Shown: positions 33,075 to 40,593 of the stretch, piece after piece
How the letters are laid out: each line of letters opens with the position of its first letter
Numbering within the stretch: the first letter of the stretch is position 1
Assembly (NCBI GenBank): GCA_013822685.1
Contig: PNKV01000018.1
Location: 1 to 64,000, forward strand
DNA: 64,000 nt
Direction of reading: 5' to 3'
Source of the DNA: Leptothrix sp. (in: b-proteobacteria)
GTDB taxonomy: Bacteria > Pseudomonadota > Gammaproteobacteria > Burkholderiales > Burkholderiaceae_C
Translations under genes and position numbers: made by a program
Notes under the pieces: generated by a model
The model's database searches: none
Told to the model about the DNA's origin: nothing
What the model saw: the letters and a program-made list of their open reading frames with translations, nothing else

Positions 33075-33107
33075 TTCAATAGTGATTGAATAATAGAATG
33101 GTGTCAA
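33075..33107 (-). promoter_or_regulatory. ars operon promoter with ArsR-type dyad
   Basis: A perfect inverted repeat TTCAAT-N4-ATTGAA (33075-33090) lies 3 bases before the arsR start codon, in a conspicuously AT-rich stretch. On the minus strand a consensus -35 TTGACA lies at 33107-33102; 17 bp later the possible -10 CACTAT falls inside the dyad, and TATTAT is an alternative. ArsR bound to the dyad would block this promoter. Confidence 0.7.
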
Positions 33108-33258
33108 GCCCCCATCAACGCATCAGCGCCCGCCCCTTGATGTCAAAACCCCCGGCACAAAGCGCTCATTCACACGCGACGACGGCATGTCCTGCACCTA
33201 ACCTTCGGTCATGCGCTCACCAGAGCAAATGCCGATTCAGAAAACAGAGGTACGCACC

Positions 33259-33747
33259 ATGCTCACCGCTGCACTACTGCCACCCCAGGCCGACCAGATG
33301 GCCAACCATCTGCCTCCTGACGTCATCGAAACACGTCTGTGGCTTGACGAACATGTCTGGCTCTATGGCGTACTCAAGTCCGATCAAAACGTTGGCCCGA
33401 TCTTTCGATTCCCCGACCTGATCAGTGCCTGCGTTTCCCTGATCTTCTCCGGACCCGAAGCAGCAAAGCAGATCTTCGGTTTTCTCGGAACCGACCTTGT
33501 GGCTCGCCCACCCAGTACGCCGCGTCGTCGTGAAGCCATGTGGCGATCGCAGTACGACCTGCTCCTTGAGTTGCAACGCTCACCCGCCAACCGACACCCG
33601 AACCCGAAGTTCCAGCTCGACCACTTGACCACCGCCTGCGTGGCGCTGTGTCAGCAAGCGGATGAGACGGGCGCCAACGTCCTGCAACAAGCTCGCATCA
33701 ACATGGCGCAGCGTTTTCGTCCAAAGCACGCCACGCAGACACGCTGA
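33259..33747 (+). CDS. Element protein of unknown function
   Basis: A 162-residue soluble protein. The ATG at 33259 is chosen with AGAGG 8 bases upstream. Text such as IETRLWLDEHVWLYGVLKSDQNVGPIFRFPDLISACVSLIF and RREAMWRSQYDLLLELQRSP suggests a helical protein. No signal peptide, Cys motif or catalytic pattern. It is the first backbone gene to the right of the arsenic island and precedes the secretion operon by about 200 bases. Similar small genes occur at this position on related conjugative elements as far as I recall, but I cannot name the family. Confidence 0.5.
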   Translation: MLTAALLPPQADQMANHLPPDVIETRLWLDEHVWLYGVLKSDQNVGPIFRFPDLISACVSLIFSGPEAAKQIFGFLGTDLVARPPSTPRRREAMWRSQYDLLLELQRSPANRHPNPKFQLDHLTTACVALCQQADETGANVLQQARINMAQRFRPKHATQTR

Positions 33748-33945
33748 CGCCATCGATGGCCCAGCGCTCTGACCGGTACACGGCATGAAGAACCTGCGAC
33801 CGATTCACCTGCCCTGACCACGCCAAGGCCCTCCAGCCGCGGCTGACCTGAACAAGACCTTGATCGGCACCGTGCCGATCTCACCCAGTCCATCCTGCCA
33901 TGCGACGTGCATTGGCGGGCCCATCGGTCTTGTTGGGAGTGCGCC

Positions 33946-34488
33946 ATGCAATGGGGTCTCTTGTCTGGATGTCTTGCGCTGCTGAGCCTGTCGGCACACG
34001 CCCAGGCTTGCTGGGATGAGGCGGCACAACGATATGGCGTTTCATCGCAACTGCTGTATGCCGTTGCCAAGGTCGAGTCGCACCTCAAGCCAAATGCGCT
34101 CAACCTCAGCCACCAGCAACGCACCGGCAGCTATGACATCGGACTGATGCAGATCAACAGCTCGAACCTGCCTGCGTTGGCGCGGTTCGGCATCTCCGAG
34201 AGCGACCTGTACAGCCCCTGTACGAACATCCACGTGGGCGCCTGGCTGCTCGCCCAAACCCTGGCCAGGCAAGGCCAGAACTGGGATGGTGTGGGTGCCT
34301 ACAACGCCGCCTGCACCCAACTCAAGGGCGCGGCCTGCCTGAACGCACGCAGGCGTTATGCCTGGAAGGTCTATCGACAGTTGCCCGCCTCGGCCATCCA
34401 GTCCGCACGGCCAGCCGCAGCACGGCCGCAAGGGCGAGCAGACGAAAAGCTGCCCCTCTTCATTCTTGCCGCTCGGGTGTCGCCATGA
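33946..34488 (+). CDS. Lytic transglycosylase of the conjugation apparatus
   Basis: A 180-residue exported SLT-family muramidase (VirB1/P19/IagB-like). The ATG at 33946 has GGGAG upstream and yields a signal peptide cleaved near AHA-QA (residue 19). The catalytic Glu is E44 in LLYAVAKVESHLKPNAL, then GSYDIGLMQINSSNLP and GVGAYNAACT complete the fold. It cuts peptidoglycan locally so that the secretion channel can be assembled. It overlaps the OmpA-like gene by 4 bases (ATGA). Confidence 0.92.
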   Translation: MQWGLLSGCLALLSLSAHAQACWDEAAQRYGVSSQLLYAVAKVESHLKPNALNLSHQQRTGSYDIGLMQINSSNLPALARFGISESDLYSPCTNIHVGAWLLAQTLARQGQNWDGVGAYNAACTQLKGAACLNARRRYAWKVYRQLPASAIQSARPAAARPQGRADEKLPLFILAARVSP

Positions 34489-35171
34489 CGCGCGTACACG
34501 ACATCGCCATGACCAGCGCCTCGGCAGCGGTGATTCTGTTTGCCTTCTCGTCTTGCACCTTGCCCGTCAAGCAGGGCCCTGCAAGTACGACACCGCAAGG
34601 CAAGCCGAACGCCTCACACATCGCCCAGCTTGATCGAGGCCGTGACGCGTACTTTGCTCAATGCATCGAGCCCGCCTGTCCCACAACCACGCCCAAGACA
34701 CTGGCCGTGGCCGTGGCCGTGGCAGATCCGCAGACACAGCCCCAGACCTCGATGCAAGGCAACGCGCGCGCCCTTGAATCCATCGCGCCAGCTGATGTGA
34801 CCAAGCCTGCCCCGCTTCACAAGCCTCAGGTGCTGGTCCTGGAGTTTGCAACCGACAGTGCGGTGCTGACACCCGCACACCGGACCTTGCTGAACAACGC
34901 AGCCAAAGCCCTGGGACGTGCCGAGCGTGTGCTCGTCGTAGGACGCACCGACAACGTCGGCCCTGATGCGCCCAATCAGGCCATCGCGCTGGCGCGGGCT
35001 GGTGCCGTTCGAGATCACATCAAGCGCGTCAGTCCCGCACAACCCAATGACATCCGCATCGATGCCAGAGGCCTCTGCTGCTACATCGCCAGCAACGACA
35101 CACCCGAGGGCCGAGCCCGCAATCGTCGCGTTGAGGTCGTGTTCACAGCCCCATCCGAGGGGGTGCCATGA
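34485..35171 (+). CDS. OmpA-family lipoprotein, secretion-associated
   Basis: A 228-residue protein with lipobox LFAFSSC (C24), so probably lipid-anchored. After a low-complexity linker the C-terminal OmpA domain runs from about 120: VLEFATDSAVLTPAHRTLLNNAAKAL, GRTDNVGPDAPNQAIALARAGAVRDHI and ARNRRVEVVF. OmpA domains bind peptidoglycan. A short run of AVAVAVAD is encoded by a small GGCCGT repeat. Lies between the transglycosylase and pilin genes, so it may anchor the channel to the wall. Confidence 0.88.
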   Translation: MTRVHDIAMTSASAAVILFAFSSCTLPVKQGPASTTPQGKPNASHIAQLDRGRDAYFAQCIEPACPTTTPKTLAVAVAVADPQTQPQTSMQGNARALESIAPADVTKPAPLHKPQVLVLEFATDSAVLTPAHRTLLNNAAKALGRAERVLVVGRTDNVGPDAPNQAIALARAGAVRDHIKRVSPAQPNDIRIDARGLCCYIASNDTPEGRARNRRVEVVFTAPSEGVP

Positions 35172-35298
35172 CACACCAAGGCCCTCGCCTGCGAGCCCGC
35201 TCGCCCACCGCATCCCCTTCCTGAAACGTGCCTGCACGTTCGCAGGATCGCCCCCGCCTGCGTCAGGCCTTGACGCGCAACCCAGCCAGGAGATTCCC

Positions 35299-35712
35299 AT
35301 GCGCACAGCCATCATCCACCCCTTCACCCCTGCTCGCGCCTCTGTGCAGTTGGACGGCCAGCAAAGCCACCCATCCAGTACCCGAGTTGCCGACCAGCCC
35401 GCACACAAGCGCTGGCGTTTGGCCTCGGCGCTGGCCATGCTTGCCCTGGGCTTGGGCCTGTCCATGCCCGGCTTTGCCCTTGACCTGGTGGCGTTCACTG
35501 GCATCACCGGGCCGCTCACATCCGCCCTCGCCCAGATCTCCGCGCTGGGGCCTAGCGTCAAGGCCCTGGTCGGCTTCGTCGGTTTCGTGGTCGCCCTGAT
35601 CTCGCTGTCGGCCCTGCGCAATTTCGGGCCCGTACTGTTCTATGTGGGCCTGGCCATCTTCGGTGCGGTGGGCCTGGTGATCGCGGGCGCCATCATGGGC
35701 GCGGTCGTCTGA
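35299..35712 (+). CDS. traA: TraA-type F-pilin precursor
   Basis: A 137-residue prepilin. CCAGGAG precedes the ATG. A long leader of about 60 residues ends with MPGFA-LDLV, a leader-peptidase site, leaving a mature pilin of about 77 residues with two hydrophobic segments (VKALVGFVGFVVALISLSAL and FYVGLAIFGAVGLVIAGAIMGAVV). Size and layout match F-family pilins (51-residue leader, 70-residue pilin). Position just before traL supports the call. Confidence 0.82.
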   Translation: MRTAIIHPFTPARASVQLDGQQSHPSSTRVADQPAHKRWRLASALAMLALGLGLSMPGFALDLVAFTGITGPLTSALAQISALGPSVKALVGFVGFVVALISLSALRNFGPVLFYVGLAIFGAVGLVIAGAIMGAVV

Positions 35713-35740
35713 AGTCAGCTCAAACCTGCAGGAGCCTGAC

Positions 35741-36040
35741 ATGCAAGCCGACACCTACATCCCCCGTCGCCTGGATGACCCCTGGAAGATCGGCTTCTGG
35801 GACATCGATGTGGCCGCGCCGGTGATCTTCTTTTTCTTCGTCGGCTACCTGTCGGGCACCAAGCTGGCCTTTGCAGCCTGCGCAGGTGCGGGGATCTTCC
35901 TGTCGCGCTGGATCGCCCGCATCAAGGCCGACAAGCACCAGGCCTTCGCGATGCACTGGCTGTACTGGCACCTGCCGCCCAGCCCCATGACCGCGATGCG
36001 CGCCACCCCGCCCTCCCACATCCGCCGCATGGTCGGCTGA
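35741..36040 (+). CDS. traL: TraL pilus-assembly membrane protein
   Basis: A 99-residue inner-membrane protein. It begins MQADTYIPRRLDDPWKIGFWDIDVAAPVIFFFFVGYL, the TraL signature of an R-R-LDDP motif before a first hydrophobic helix, followed by a second short helix (LAFAACAGAGIFLSRWI) and KHQAFAMHWLYWHLP. Standard length for the family (about 91-100). Required for early F-pilus assembly. Between traA and traE with AGGAGCC before the start. Confidence 0.93.
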   Translation: MQADTYIPRRLDDPWKIGFWDIDVAAPVIFFFFVGYLSGTKLAFAACAGAGIFLSRWIARIKADKHQAFAMHWLYWHLPPSPMTAMRATPPSHIRRMVG

Positions 36041-36054
36041 ACCTGGAGCACGCC

Positions 36055-36618
36055 ATGGACTTCGAGCGACTCAACAGCGACATCAAGGAGATGCGTCGCC
36101 GCAACCGCAGCCTAGGGCTCGCGGTGGGCGTGCTGGCTTCGGGTCATGTTGTGGCACTGCTCGTCATCCTCAACCTGATTGGCACAGTTCGCACGGTGGT
36201 CGTGCCACCCACGATCGACAAGACCTTCTGGGTCAGCCGAGACAAGGCCAGTGGCGAATACCTGGAGCAGATGGGTGGCTTCATGGCCTGGCTGGTGCTG
36301 GACGTCACACCCTCATCGATCGACTGGAAGAAAAACATCCTGCTTGGCTATGTGGAGCCGGACCAGTACGGCGCACTCAAGACCCGGCAGGAGGTCGAGG
36401 CCGAAAGGCTCAAGCGCATCAACGCCAGCACGATGTTCATGCCGCAGCAGTTGGTGCCCAGCGAGGACAAGCAAAGCGTCGTGGTGCGTGGCCGCCTGCG
36501 CACCCTGGTCAATGGCTTTGAGACCGCCAACGACCTCAAGGCCTACCTGATCGAGTTCAGTTTCAACGGGGCACGCATGCACCTCAAAACCTTCAAGGAG
36601 GTTCCCAATGCGAGCTGA
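36055..36618 (+). CDS. traE: TraE channel protein (VirB5/VirB8-like position)
   Basis: A 187-residue protein with one N-terminal membrane helix (SLGLAVGVLASGHVVALLVILNLI, about 19-42) and a periplasmic domain: PPTIDKTFWVSRDKASGEYLEQMGGFMAWLVLDVTPSSIDWKKNILLGYV. This matches TraE of F-type systems, which plays the VirB8-like scaffolding role. Length equals F TraE (188). Its end overlaps traK by 11 bases. Confidence 0.93.
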   Translation: MDFERLNSDIKEMRRRNRSLGLAVGVLASGHVVALLVILNLIGTVRTVVVPPTIDKTFWVSRDKASGEYLEQMGGFMAWLVLDVTPSSIDWKKNILLGYVEPDQYGALKTRQEVEAERLKRINASTMFMPQQLVPSEDKQSVVVRGRLRTLVNGFETANDLKAYLIEFSFNGARMHLKTFKEVPNAS

Positions 36619-37504
36619 TCTCAAGCCGCGCCAGCTGCCCTCCACGGCGCCGGCAAGCCTGCTGCTGGCCATGGCAACAGCCGTTGGTATGGCAACGGCA
36701 CCAAACCCCGTCAACGCACTGCAATTGGTCGAAGGCCGCGACGGCGTCTCCGTTGAGGCCATGGTGTCGATCAAGGAACCCACACGCATCCGCATCGATG
36801 GCGCGCCCATCACCGATGTGTTCGGCAACATCTATTCGAGCAACTGCGCCAACGCGGCAACCGCTGTCCCCTTGACCAGTTCCCTGGCCAATGGCGCCCC
36901 TCTCTCCGGCACCAATATTCAGAACAGTCCAGCCATCAACCCCACGGGTGAATTGGTCCTCGAATGCGACAAGGACAAGGGCGAGGTCTACATCCGACCC
37001 GTGGGCAAGTCCAGCAAGCCGATCAACCTGTTCATCTCCAGCGCCCAGGCGACCTACACGCTGCTGCTGCATCGCTCGGACACCCCCGCCGACACCATCG
37101 TCATCCGGGATCCCAGTGCCCGACAACTGAAGCCGGACAACGCGAACCCAAGTCCCTCGGGCATGTCATTGGGCACTTCGGCCAACCACATCCGAGCCAT
37201 GAAGGCCTTGCTGGTGGCGATGGCCTCTGACAGGGTGCCTCCCGACGTGCGGGTCGAGGAGGTCAACCGCCCCGTCCCCCTGTGGCTCGAAGCGAGGCTG
37301 TCCCTGATGCGCCGCTATGAAGGGCGAGGCCTGGTCGGCGAGAAATACCTGCTGCAAAACATCAGCCAGACCTTGATGGTGCTGGCCGAGCAGGAATTTG
37401 ACCGCGAAGGTGCCCAGGTCATGGGCGTGTCGATCGAGAACCACAACCTGCAACCGGGAGAGACCACGAATGTGTTCGTGATCCGGCAGGAGGCCATGCG
37501 ATGA
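36608..37504 (+). CDS. traK: TraK secretin-like outer-membrane complex protein
   Basis: A 298-residue exported protein, the VirB9-like member of the TraK-TraB-TraV core complex. An N-terminal signal is followed by ALQLVEGRDGVSVEAMVSIKEPTRIRIDGAPITDVFGNIYSS, the usual TraK opening. The middle block is PTGELVLECDKDKGEVYIRPVGKSSKPINLFISSAQATYTLLL, and it ends with NLQPGETTNVFVIRQEAM. Overlaps both traE and traB, so translation of the series is coupled. Confidence 0.92.
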   Translation: MRADLKPRQLPSTAPASLLLAMATAVGMATAPNPVNALQLVEGRDGVSVEAMVSIKEPTRIRIDGAPITDVFGNIYSSNCANAATAVPLTSSLANGAPLSGTNIQNSPAINPTGELVLECDKDKGEVYIRPVGKSSKPINLFISSAQATYTLLLHRSDTPADTIVIRDPSARQLKPDNANPSPSGMSLGTSANHIRAMKALLVAMASDRVPPDVRVEEVNRPVPLWLEARLSLMRRYEGRGLVGEKYLLQNISQTLMVLAEQEFDREGAQVMGVSIENHNLQPGETTNVFVIRQEAMR

Positions 37505-39057
37505 ACACGCCTTTCGACCAAGCGGCCAACGGCCGCGTCACCGGGTTGCCAGACCGCATCAAGGGAGCCATGGGTAGTGCCCTTCAAAGGCTGTCTCCAC
37601 GGCAGCGCCAGTACGTCACCCTGGCAGCCATCCTGGTATGTGGTGTCGGCTTGCTGTGGCTGATCTTTGCCCTCACCGACACTCGCTCGCCCACCACAGA
37701 CGCCAAGAACAACGGCAACGCGCAGCCTGCCACGGTTACCAACATCGGGGTGATGCCGCCGGGACAACAGGTCAACCCGGTAGACCAATGGGTGGGCAAC
37801 GCAGGCCGCAAGCTGGCGCAGTACGAGAACGAGCGCGATGAGCAGACCCGGCTCAACAAGGACAGGCAGGCGTTCGAGGCCCGCACCATGCAGCGCTTTG
37901 CCGAACTGGAACAAAAGCTCACCTCGGCCAGCCAGGCCGCCAGCATGCCCTCGGCACCCAACTCCGCAGCGGTATCGAACACGCCCGCTACTCCAGCGAT
38001 GCCACCGGCATCCAGCCTGCCCCTTCCACCACCTCCGGCGTCCACCGCGCCGCCCCCGGCAAAGCTTCCGGGGCAGAGCGTCAACATTCCTCCACCGCTG
38101 CCTTCCTTCGGAACATCGCCCGGCACATCGCCCGCAGGCGCCATGCCCCTCGGTGATCCAGGCGTGGCACCGCAGGACAGGCCGCTCGATGCCCCGGTGT
38201 TGACCCGCGTTTCTCTGGTGGACCGGGAAACGGCCAAGGCCACTGCAACAGGCGCCACGGCAAGCACCACAAACAATGCCACACCCGGATCACCGTCAAC
38301 GGCTGACACCCGAACCGTCTCAACCTTCCTGCCCGTCAGCTTCACGCGCGGCACCCTGCTTGGTGGCCTGGATGCACCCACGGGCGGGCAGGCTCAGTCC
38401 AACCCGCATCCTGTCCTGATCCGGCTCTCGGACAACTCCGTCCTGCCCAACCGTTTTCGGGGGGAATACCGCGATTGCTTCGTGATCGCCGCAGGCTACG
38501 GCGACATCAGCTCGGAGCGAGCCTATCTGCGCACCGAGAACCTGTCCTGTGTCCGCCCGGACGGCGCCACGCTGGAAGTCAAGATCCAGGGCAGCGTCTA
38601 TGGCGAAGACGGCAAGGTGGGCATGCGCGGGCGACTGGTCACCAAACAAGGCCAGATGCTGGCCAATGCACTGCTGGCAGGCGTGGTCAGTGGCATCGGC
38701 CAGGGCCTGGCGACTTCATCGACCACCTACAGCACCTCTGCCCTGGGCACGATCGCCAGCAACGGTGGCAGCGGCAGTGACGCCTACCGCGCAGGCATCG
38801 GCACCGGTGTCGGCAAGGCCCTGGACCGCCTGGCCCAGTACTACATCAAGCTCGCCGAGAACACGTTTCCGGTGATTGAAATCGATGCCAGCCGCGAAGT
38901 CGATGTGGTGATCACCAAGGGCGTGCGCATCGACGTGCCCATGTCGGCCAACGCCTACACCAGTACCGGCGGCACCCCCTCCAGCACGCTGGCGCGCTCG
39001 GCTGAGCCCGCACCCGAAGACCGCTACCTGAAAGCCGCCAATGATGACAACTACTGA
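37501..39057 (+). CDS. traB: TraB core channel protein (VirB10-like)
   Basis: A 518-residue inner-membrane-spanning core protein. There is one hydrophobic helix at about 40-60 ([21 protein letters not shown]), a coiled coil at about 115-145, and a Pro-rich linker at about 165-205 ([22 protein letters not shown]) that spans the periplasm. The C-terminal TrbI/VirB10 domain from about 270 carries [44 protein letters not shown] and [44 protein letters not shown]. Overlaps traK by 4 bases. Confidence 0.95.
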   Translation: MNTPFDQAANGRVTGLPDRIKGAMGSALQRLSPRQRQYVTLAAILVCGVGLLWLIFALTDTRSPTTDAKNNGNAQPATVTNIGVMPPGQQVNPVDQWVGNAGRKLAQYENERDEQTRLNKDRQAFEARTMQRFAELEQKLTSASQAASMPSAPNSAAVSNTPATPAMPPASSLPLPPPPASTAPPPAKLPGQSVNIPPPLPSFGTSPGTSPAGAMPLGDPGVAPQDRPLDAPVLTRVSLVDRETAKATATGATASTTNNATPGSPSTADTRTVSTFLPVSFTRGTLLGGLDAPTGGQAQSNPHPVLIRLSDNSVLPNRFRGEYRDCFVIAAGYGDISSERAYLRTENLSCVRPDGATLEVKIQGSVYGEDGKVGMRGRLVTKQGQMLANALLAGVVSGIGQGLATSSTTYSTSALGTIASNGGSGSDAYRAGIGTGVGKALDRLAQYYIKLAENTFPVIEIDASREVDVVITKGVRIDVPMSANAYTSTGGTPSSTLARSAEPAPEDRYLKAANDDNY

Positions 39058-39889
39058 CATGCGCCCGCCTCTGCGAGGCAGGCTCCAGGCCGTGACGCAG
39101 ATCTGGGCTCTGTTCACGATGCTGGTCAATGGCATCGCCTGGGCAGGCGCCCCGCCATCGCAAGAGGCCCGCCTCCTGGCCACACTCAGGAAGGCCAACC
39201 CCAGCACGCGCTTCACCCAGGTGCTGCCTTCACCCATTGGCGGGCTGTACGAAGTCTGGATGAACGGAAACGTGGCCTATGTGTCGGCCCGCCAGCCGCG
39301 CTACTTCGTGTTCGGCCATGTCTTTGACACACAGACCATGACCGACATCACCGGACCTCGAATGGCCCTGGCGGCCAGGCAGGGCGCGATGGCACCCGCT
39401 ACGCCTGCCGCAACAACATCAGCACGGACATCCGCACCAACATCAGCCCCTATTGCCTTTGACCAACTGCCACTGGCAGACGCCATCAAGACCGTGCGGG
39501 GCAACGGTCAGCGGCAGATCGCCGTGTTCAGCGACCCCGGCTGCGGCTACTGCAAGCAACTGGAGCCGGAGCTAGCCCGGATCGACAACGTCACGGTCTA
39601 CACCTTCATGCTGCCCTTTCAGGGTGAGGCCAAGCCCATCGCCCTCTGGTGCGCCCCGGACCGGGCTCAAGCCTGGCAGCGCTACATGGTGCAGGGCGAT
39701 ACCACGGTGATCAATGCCCCAGGGCGATGCGATCACCCCGTGGCTCGCAACCTGGCTTTGGCGCAGCGCCTTGGTGTTCAAGCCACGCCCACCCTGATCT
39801 GGGCAGATGGCAGCCGCACCGAAGGCTACGTCGATCACCAGGTGATCCAGGCTCGCCTGAAACCGGCCACCTCGGAGATTCAACCATGA
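39041..39889 (+). CDS. dsbC: DsbC-family disulfide isomerase of the secretion locus
   Basis: A 282-residue exported thioredoxin-fold protein. The ATG at 39041 overlaps the traB end; 39059 is an alternative. A hydrophobic signal precedes WAGAPPSQ. Residues 40-100 form the DsbC dimerisation part ([41 protein letters not shown]). The active site is [16 protein letters not shown] (C-G-Y-C), and the cis-Pro region [20 protein letters not shown]. It probably folds disulfide-rich TraN, TraU, TraH and TraV. Usual companion of R391-type transfer operons. Confidence 0.92.
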   Translation: MMTTTDMRPPLRGRLQAVTQIWALFTMLVNGIAWAGAPPSQEARLLATLRKANPSTRFTQVLPSPIGGLYEVWMNGNVAYVSARQPRYFVFGHVFDTQTMTDITGPRMALAARQGAMAPATPAATTSARTSAPTSAPIAFDQLPLADAIKTVRGNGQRQIAVFSDPGCGYCKQLEPELARIDNVTVYTFMLPFQGEAKPIALWCAPDRAQAWQRYMVQGDTTVINAPGRCDHPVARNLALAQRLGVQATPTLIWADGSRTEGYVDHQVIQARLKPATSEIQP

Positions 39890-40572
39890 ACGCCCACGGT
39901 CACCTCGCTACCCGCGCCCACCCCGTGCGCCCGATCTGGCTTCTGGGATGCTTGCTGCTGAGCTTGTCGGGCTGCATGAACCTCTCCGGCCTGGGCGGCA
40001 GCTCCGATTACGCATGCAAAGCCCCGGACGGGGTGACTTGCACCTCGGTGTCGGGCACCTATGCCAACGCCGTTCAGGACAACCTGCCCGCCCAGGTGGC
40101 CAAGCGCCGCATGGCCGCCAAATCCAATGGCGAGCCAGGTACCAATCCTGCACCCGGGTCGCCACAGCCTCGCCTTGCACCAGCGCGGGCGTCCGCCAAA
40201 GCCACTGTCCCGCCCGTGGCGCAGTCTCCCAGCCTGGCGCTGCCCCTGCGCTCATCGGCCCGGATCCTGAGGCTGTGGTTCAAGCCCTGGGAAGACGCAG
40301 ACCGAGACCTCTACGACCAGGGCTATGTCTACGTCCAGATCGATGCGGGTCAGTGGCTGATCGACCACGCACAGCGCCAGATCCGTGACGCCTATGCGCC
40401 CATACGACCTCCGATCGGAGCCCCCGTCAAACCCGCCACGCCAGAACAGAGCACCTCGCCCGTGCGGCCCGCAGACCAGCAGCGCCCGTCTCCATACACC
40501 CCGGACAACTCGGAAAGCCCTGACATCGGCCCCTTGCTGCCGCCCACCGACGGCCTTGCCCCCAGCAACTGA
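39886..40572 (+). CDS. traV: TraV outer-membrane lipoprotein
   Basis: A 228-residue lipoprotein that anchors the core complex (VirB7-like). The lipobox is LSLSGC with C30 as acylation site. The conserved segment [28 protein letters not shown], with two cysteines, follows, typical of TraV. The central region is Pro/Ala-rich, then [41 protein letters not shown], also characteristic. Its ATG overlaps the dsbC stop by 4 bases. Confidence 0.93.
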   Translation: MNAHGHLATRAHPVRPIWLLGCLLLSLSGCMNLSGLGGSSDYACKAPDGVTCTSVSGTYANAVQDNLPAQVAKRRMAAKSNGEPGTNPAPGSPQPRLAPARASAKATVPPVAQSPSLALPLRSSARILRLWFKPWEDADRDLYDQGYVYVQIDAGQWLIDHAQRQIRDAYAPIRPPIGAPVKPATPEQSTSPVRPADQQRPSPYTPDNSESPDIGPLLPPTDGLAPSN

Positions 40573-40593
40573 AACACCCTCAAAGGTTGCGCC

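Noticed and set aside
18476-33107. A classical arsRDABC operon
   Set aside because: There is no arsD and no arsB; arsA is fused to a thioredoxin-like domain and efflux is by Acr3, so the plasmid R773 scheme does not apply.
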